Assembly: GCA_024710535.1 (NCBI GenBank)
Contig: JANJUO010000261.1
Coordinates: 1-9,865, forward strand
Reading direction: 5' to 3'
Source: a bacterium
GTDB taxonomy: Bacteria > Bacteroidota > Ignavibacteria > Kapaibacteriales > UBA2268
Length of the DNA stretch: 9,865 nt
Positions 7,101 to 9,865 of the stretch are shown here, one piece after another. Below the pieces are notes generated by a model, which had not been told where the DNA came from, made no database searches, and was given only the letters and a program-made list of their open reading frames with translations. Within the stretch, counting starts at the first letter, position 1. Each line of letters begins with the position of its first letter. The position numbers were made by a program, and so were the translations under genes.

Positions 7101-9865
7101 TTGACTACTTTGGAATTTAAGTATGATAATACTGAATTGGGTACAAATTCAGCCGGTAGTCTTAAGATTTATTATGTTGATAATGTTGATAAATTTTTAA
7201 ATACAATAAATTTAGATTCTTCATCAACAACTACAAATACACCTGGAAGTGCTTTTGGTAAAGTAAAAGGTACAGTATTTTCTGCAAGTATAATAGCAGA
7301 TATGTTTTATGCAATTGCATCACAATCTGGCTCAAGAGGTGTTGTTAGAGTGTTTAATAACGCAAGCGGTGATGGCAATTGGTTAACTGATGCTAATTGG
7401 AATCCAGTTGGTGCTCCAACAATTGAAGATGATGTTACAATTGGAGCATATACTGTTTATTTAAAAGGAAATGGTAACACTTATTATACAAAAAGTTTAA
7501 CTCTTGCAAGTGCATCTTCAGAGTTAAAACCTTATACTGGATTATCCTCAGGAGACACTGTTAATTTGGTTGTAAATGGTAACATAAGCATAAATTATAT
7601 TGGTGGAAATATTGATGGTGTTAATGCTTATGGGCGTTTGAATTTGCAGATTGGCGATGGTGTTACTCCAGTTTCATCAAACATAACACCATCACAAGAC
7701 TATTCACCAACATTAGGCGGAAATGGTTTTAGTGCCCATAATTTAACTGTAAATAATGCAGCAGTAACTTATACAGGCGATTATATTACTAGATTAACTG
7801 CAGGATTGGGTATTGAAGGAACTTCAGTTTATGCACCTTCATCATCAACTGATGGAACTTTACAAATTTGGGGTGGTTATCATACGAACCAATATATTAA
7901 TGTTGCATCAATTGCAGCTTTAACATTAGTGAATCTTGAACTTGTTAATGGTGCAAACGTTGCCACATCATCTTATATGACTGTAACTGAAAATATTAAT
8001 ATTGGTGGTCCTCTTGATAGATTTATTGCAAGTGCAGGTACAATTGAATTGAAACCAAGTGTTGCAACTACAGGATTTACAGTATTCCCAGGTGGAATTT
8101 TAAGATTATGGAATCTTGATATTATTAATGCCGCTGGAAACATTACTTCAACTGGTGATATTGAAATACAAGGTGATTTATTGTTATCTACTACAGGCGG
8201 TGATTTCATACCTGCAAGTGGTAACTTTAAGTTTGTCGGAGCAAATGAAAAAGAAATTATAAATACTGCAACAGCTGCAGATATGAATTTCTATCATTTA
8301 ACTGTAGAAGCTGGTTCTGCAGTAATTACAAGTTCAGATTTCTATGTTAGTGGCGATTTGGACGTAAAAGCGAATGCTTATTTGAAAGCTGATAATGGAA
8401 CTATAACATTTCCAAATGCTGGACCAAACCCAAGTTATATAAAAAATGCATCCAATCATACATTGGAATTTTATAATTTAACTGTTGCTGCAAGTGAAAC
8501 AGTATCAACTTCAGATAGTTGGACTGTAACAGGCAATATGACTGTTACTGCATTAGGTACATTTACAGCAACAAATGGAACAATTACTTTTAGAAATATG
8601 ATTGAAAAAACAATAACAGTTGGAACTGCCAATAATGCTACATTTTTTGGAATTAATATACCTTCAGGTTCATCAATTACTACTGCAAATGATTTTGTAA
8701 TAGCAAACAATAGCACATATCCAAGTGGTGCCGGTTTGACAGTTGAAGGTACAGGTAATTTTGATGCAACTGCTGGTACTATTACATTCAGTTCTACTTC
8801 TAACCCTGGTGCAGGTTATCCTAAAACCATTACAAAATCAAGCAATGGTACTTTAGAATTTTTCAATCTTGCTATAGCGACTGCTGTAAATAATGATGTA
8901 ACAACTGCAACTGATTTCAGCATAATTGGTGGTGCTTCAGGTTTTGTAAATAATAATGCAGGTCTTGGTGGTTTATTTAATGCAACAGCAGGAACTGTAA
9001 CATTCAAGACAAATGCTGCTACAATTTCTTCAATATTACCAAATGCAACAACATTTTATAATGTTAAAACTGACAATATAACAACAACTGTTGCAGCAGA
9101 CGATTATATAAATATTCTTGGTAATATAGTTATTGATGGAACAAGTGGTATTTTTACAACTGCAGCAGCAACAGGTGCAACTGGTTTAGTGAAATTTAAT
9201 GGTACATCACAACAAAAGATTACCGGTACATCAACTCAAACAACTCCAATTACATTAGATAGAGTTGAAATCAATAAAACAAGTGGCTCAACAACTGATA
9301 AAGAAGTATTATTAGAACTTGATGTTACTTTGCGTGATGAAGCAACTCCAAGAAGTACTATTAAGTTAGAATCTGGATATTTAAATCTTGGTAGTAAAAC
9401 ATTAACTATTGGTGATGGAACAATAACTTATAATAATTTGAGTGCAATCAATGGAGGAACAGGTACGTTCAAAGTTGTTGCTGTTACTAATCCAGATTGG
9501 TCAGCTTTATTCAGAGATGAAATGTTTACTGTTGATGGTACTCCTACATTATATAATTTAACGATATCTACAATAACAGCTGCAGATTTGTTACTAGGTG
9601 GTAACATTACAGTTAATGGTAATTTAGCTTTAGAACAAGCTGCGAATGAATTTGATTTGAACGATAAAACGTTAACACTTTATGGAAATCTATCACGTAC
9701 TACTGGTACATTTGCTATAGACGGAGGTAGATTAGTTCTTACAGGAGCTGGATCAACTTCCTCATTGTCAAATTCATACTTTGAAGGTAGCACTTGTAAT
9801 TTAAATATTACATTTGGAAGAACAGAAACTTTGGGTGGTCATTTTACTATGGCAGATTCGAAAGA
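1053..9865 (+). CDS. giant secreted beta-helix-like repeat surface protein (C-terminus beyond window)
   Basis: One frame runs from ATG 1053 to the window end without a stop (2937 codons plus two bases). The N-terminus is a signal peptide. The rest is Thr/Ser/Asn/Gly/Ala-rich with alternating small and beta-branched residues in short repeated strands (N-A/S-G-T, L-T-I/V-N, G-T-I-T-F), typical of right-handed parallel beta-helices in adhesins and other cell-surface fibres. Trp-rich modules at residues 30-64, 1120-1155 and 2101-2139 and RRYPK domains at 962-1109 and 1938-2090 split it into three blocks. Ten cysteines are present (22, 222, 401, 854, 1090, 1117, 1203, 1265, 1817, 2915). No catalytic motif was seen. 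A role in adhesion, matrix or surface layer is inferred from architecture. Export by Sec and then type IX secretion is likely for the lineage, but the sorting domain would lie downstream. The start was chosen for the GAGGA site and immediate signal peptide; ATG 999 would add 18 residues. No frameshift is apparent. Confidence 0.95.
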   Translation, partial: MKNFYMINRFYIATIFVFLFFCSGNVWSAGVWDGGGGNNSWTTVENWDDNFVPGVGTNVRIPDGFTVSFNTTISLANLEIQGGSSLVFASGDYALTITSQLTLSGTANPALNITSSTAATPLSIGNNFSITSSAVALFSGKTVSLGQISNTGTITAVGSTISAISISANSGSINFANAPSITFLSGITNAGTIDFSGPTTASFTSPIINNSGTFTIGSNFTCNDLTINGGTFATGGGTFQNNGITSITAGSFTASGGSKTFVGPVSNAGTLTLTGTTTAMNNTFTNSAGTTTVGTSLAISAFATISGGTLNTGAGAFSVGGTTSISVGASLTGSSNNKIFTFPVSNFGTFNIAGSTGSFHSLDNTTGTSTLGSSNTFSNNIQIFSGTVALGSGTMSVTGLCMISGGANLTVSTGTITFGQFSSSGTITTNGAATLNFNSTITSIGALTLNSSTNLNFGGDIGPALTLPAAITNLATLTINHTNNDITLGAGLTTSGIVTITAGKLTTGAFVSSFGGNFTNTGTIDMSSSSITMAGTVTGAGTYTSTTANLTLTRNGSVDIPAQITHLASLTINGSGNKTLYAGLTTTGNVTISNGTFITGAYISSFGGAVSNISSLNMTNSTITFANTLSGAGTYTTTGSNLTFTGANAVSLPSQISSIPTLTINKTNTFTLNGDLTLTTFTNSSGTLVVGSGNTLTLPSYTDNASFTLNANNGIVRFNNTSTFDNARFLTNSSTHLRFAAGATTLNSGANNLSSLTVIGGTLTLSGQLTTATFVNIMGGTFLTDIYNLSVGTVTSISIGASITSGAGGNKTFNSTVSNEGTLNLSGPASSVTFNSTLTNSGTLNLSGITSVICNSVVTNTAGTTFNLTGTTIAFNSQLNPGTNITTNALTNLTYNYSSNLTLPSAIVTLGSLIISSSGTVSISNNLALGSVAATDLNITSTGNLELNGYYVTLANANDVISEGNTGKVTNNGTHTSSTGYISTATAGTVDSDIEASGIGLTDITGLTLGNLVVRRYPKAIEPIPGVANSVGRIYRITVASGTFVEAKFNFKAAEINENDPNDLTTYEATDIAFVNDLRAALVNNEGGNCVTSSGGFAGTGTHYYAIATLPIATGNCIARTGDWNNPNIWTPNGIPDTNALIVIPRGVKVIIPDGFEATARNITVEDDGRLEIVGDATKLTLSHGGSLIINSTSIPAFTTETCTGAVEIIIPGNIEIRSSGTLNLSSAGNVNDKVTIKLYGTYSNSGGGFVVTNGLAQAGTIFECLGTVNVTLPPVSRVHTVRVNKSGGGKVYQGAADLTIAGTSTLDVLLGTYVVGDSALTVVGLTTISAGATLDANSNYSTTRTFDAITLNGTLNSVGGYVTNNFNDVITFGASGILTLNSSTSTISDIPVFATGGTINALGTSLTYNGGALDFANLLILNTNSSTNLTLTPSGAITNFPANDRHLNNLTLNNANADLTLRANLTLAGVLAFGHNGASLITSTHTLTVNGNTDWTNNSAGNYTSLLNATDGNLIFNGPIIFGTGATWTITNTSAITIGGNGAITGTIPDVDNIKDLTMNRSGVTFYWNSVGATLADNLNVTSGTLSLANNVTYGLGNAGTDNIVVGSSGKIIRNQVAIVTFTGGLSGAGTIDAQGGALTIVGGFTYTGNLNTSSTTNLVVNGVTAAGDISLPPSVTTLNNLTLNPTAGTDARNITLNNNLTLAGALVLGANATISTITVGANTIELNSAYSPSAGTLNLINSTAIFRNTVDFSTGSIVTNNTTNFTFYNSVSEYPASANNIGNLKLINSGSLSLLAAANSFDLTINGNFEIGSGCTFITEANKNYTVYGTFSNAGIFTATSQTNLYLYGAMTGTAATWTTPANINLYILGNSAQLSIPAGVTALRALVINRASGAKINVATTIGTGVTGAALTLTDGDLDINGFNITLGDAAASISENVTGGATIINNGGDGAYITTATGSSRAQNIASGIGLVDIAGDDGGFEVRRYPKIKTIAGVNLSVARYYGLIGAGVGPLTTLEFKYDNTELGTNSAGSLKIYYVDNVDKFLNTINLDSSSTTTNTPGSAFGKVKGTVFSASIIADMFYAIASQSGSRGVVRVFNNASGDGNWLTDANWNPVGAPTIEDDVTIGAYTVYLKGNGNTYYTKSLTLASASSELKPYTGLSSGDTVNLVVNGNISINYIGGNIDGVNAYGRLNLQIGDGVTPVSSNITPSQDYSPTLGGNGFSAHNLTVNNAAVTYTGDYITRLTAGLGIEGTSVYAPSSSTDGTLQIWGGYHTNQYINVASIAALTLVNLELVNGANVATSSYMTVTENINIGGPLDRFIASAGTIELKPSVATTGFTVFPGGILRLWNLDIINAAGNITSTGDIEIQGDLLLSTTGGDFIPASGNFKFVGANEKEIINTATAADMNFYHLTVEAGSAVITSSDFYVSGDLDVKANAYLKADNGTITFPNAGPNPSYIKNASNHTLEFYNLTVAASETVSTSDSWTVTGNMTVTALGTFTATNGTITFRNMIEKTITVGTANNATFFGINIPSGSSITTANDFVIANNSTYPSGAGLTVEGTGNFDATAGTITFSSTSNPGAGYPKTITKSSNGTLEFFNLAIATAVNNDVTTATDFSIIGGASGFVNNNAGLGGLFNATAGTVTFKTNAATISSILPNATTFYNVKTDNITTTVAADDYINILGNIVIDGTSGIFTTAAATGATGLVKFNGTSQQKITGTSTQTTPITLDRVEINKTSGSTTDKEVLLELDVTLRDEATPRSTIKLESGYLNLGSKTLTIGDGTITYNNLSAINGGTGTFKVVAVTNPDWSALFRDEMFTVDGTPTLYNLTISTITAADLLLGGNITVNGNLALEQAANEFDLNDKTLTLYGNLSRTTGTFAIDGGRLVLTGAGSTSSLSNSYFEGSTCNLNITFGRTETLGGHFTMADSK
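1140..1244 (+). other. Trp-rich module 1 (W..NW..P..N.V.IPDG)
   Basis: Residues 30-64 carry W32, W41, N46-W47, P53 and then NVRIPDG. The pattern of paired Trp, a Pro, then a strand of V-x-I and a Gly turn recurs at residues 1120-1155 and 2101-2139. It is a common N-terminal cap style in secreted repeat proteins of Bacteroidota and relatives. It is likely a cap opening each beta-helix block. Confidence 0.75.
2415..3095 (+). repeat. tandem 92-95-residue repeats inside block 1
   Basis: Copy A is residues 455-549, copy B is 550-641, and the start of a third copy is 642-681. Shared landmarks in order: LP-A-x-I (or IPAQI / LPSQI), TLTIN/SLTIN, a GLTT(S/T)G turn, the phrase S-S-F-G-G, and G-A-G-T-Y-T before the next copy. 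The GCTGGTACATATACA-like DNA is still similar between copies A and B, so the duplication is fairly recent or under homogenisation. Each copy would be several beta-helix coils. Confidence 0.75.
3936..4379 (+). other. RRYPK domain, copy 1
   Basis: Residues 962-1109 are less repetitive and more charged than the surrounding strands. Landmarks are SEGNTG, GYISTAT, ASGIGLTDI, RRYPK (1015-1019), the RIYRI strand, and HYYAIAT at the end. Copy 2 (residues 1938-2090) has the same landmarks in the same order. It resembles the globular beta-sandwich-like segments that follow beta-strand repeats in secreted proteins of Ignavibacteria and Bacteroidota. This is recollection, and no family name is claimed. 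It sits immediately before Trp-rich module 2. Confidence 0.75.
4410..4517 (+). other. Trp-rich module 2
   Basis: Residues 1120-1155 have GDW (W1124), NIW (W1130), IPDTN (P1136) and then I-V-I-P-R-G and IIPDG. The ending IPDG is identical to that of module 1. It opens the second beta-helix block. Confidence 0.75.
6864..7322 (+). other. RRYPK domain, copy 2
   Basis: Residues 1938-2090 contain SENVTGG, AYITTAT, ASGIGLVDI, FEVRRYPK (RRYPK at 1988-1992), ARYYGLI, LEFKYDNTELG and MFYAIAS. The RRYPK motifs are 973 residues apart and the YAIA motifs 981 apart from copy 1. The copies therefore match along their whole length with few gaps. The cysteines at the end of copy 1 (C1090, C1117) are absent here. 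Confidence 0.75.
7353..7469 (+). other. Trp-rich module 3
   Basis: Residues 2101-2139 have GDGNW (W2110), ANW (W2116), GAP (P2122), EDDVTIG and a final strand ending KG. This copy has the clearest D-D-V-T-I strand. It opens the third block, which has a different, longer-period repeat. Confidence 0.75.
8289..9254 (+). repeat. five degenerate 58-72-residue repeats in block 3
   Basis: Repeat starts are at residues 2413 (FYHLTV), 2473 (FYNLTV), 2531 (FFGINI), 2603 (FFNLAI) and 2668 (FYNVKT). A related start, LDRVEI, follows at about 2735. Within a copy the order is F-Y/F-x-L/I-x-V/I, then S/T-x-x-D-F/W-x-V, G-N/D-x-x-V, and G-T-I/V-T-F. The last copies are more divergent. The pattern differs from the shorter N-A-G-T coils of block 1, so the blocks were not all made from one unit. 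Confidence 0.7.

Noticed and set aside
1349..9007. Many minus-strand open frames of 61-238 codons, Val/Pro/Ala-rich, opposite the giant gene
   Set aside because: All the larger ones lie in the same register, in which an antisense stop needs a codon ending in T or C followed by Tyr, or one ending in T followed by His or Gln, in the real protein. Those residues are scarce here, so the register stays open as a compositional by-product. None has a ribosome site or recognisable domain, and all lie fully inside the plus-strand gene.

Overview
The window suggests an AT-rich genome from the Bacteroidota / Ignavibacteriota / FCB side of the bacterial tree. This is inferred from three things: AT-ending codon use, a giant secreted Thr/Ser/Asn/Gly-rich repeat protein of a style common in those groups, and a TAnnTTTG-like promoter element. 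No rRNA, tRNA or conserved housekeeping gene is present to confirm the lineage.

Layout. Bases 1-63 hold the first 21 codons of a minus-strand gene that leaves the window on the left. Bases 64-1052 are a long intergenic region between two divergent genes. Inside it, 206-510 carries three copies of an ~84-bp inverted-doublet (REP/REPIN-like) repeat. Bases 511-690 are a comparatively G+C-rich segment with two paired dyads and no convincing gene. Bases 691-1052 are very AT-rich and contain a few weak inverted repeats and the leader of the next gene.

From 1053 to the right edge, one plus-strand reading frame stays open for 2937 codons and runs off the window. It encodes a huge exported protein: a signal peptide, then long stretches of short beta-strand repeats (a probable right-handed beta-helix / adhesin-like fibre). 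These stretches are divided into three blocks by a conserved Trp-rich module (residues ~30-64, 1120-1155, 2101-2139). The first two blocks each end in a less repetitive domain carrying an RRYPK motif (residues 962-1109 and 1938-2090). The two complete junctions lie ~976-986 residues apart, so the protein is built from ~1000-residue super-repeats. The C-terminus, where a type IX secretion sorting domain would be expected in this lineage, is outside the window.

The larger minus-strand reading frames opposite this gene all lie in a single register. They are a by-product of the protein's composition, not genes. No CRISPR array, RNA gene, recognisable complete mobile element or terminator was seen.
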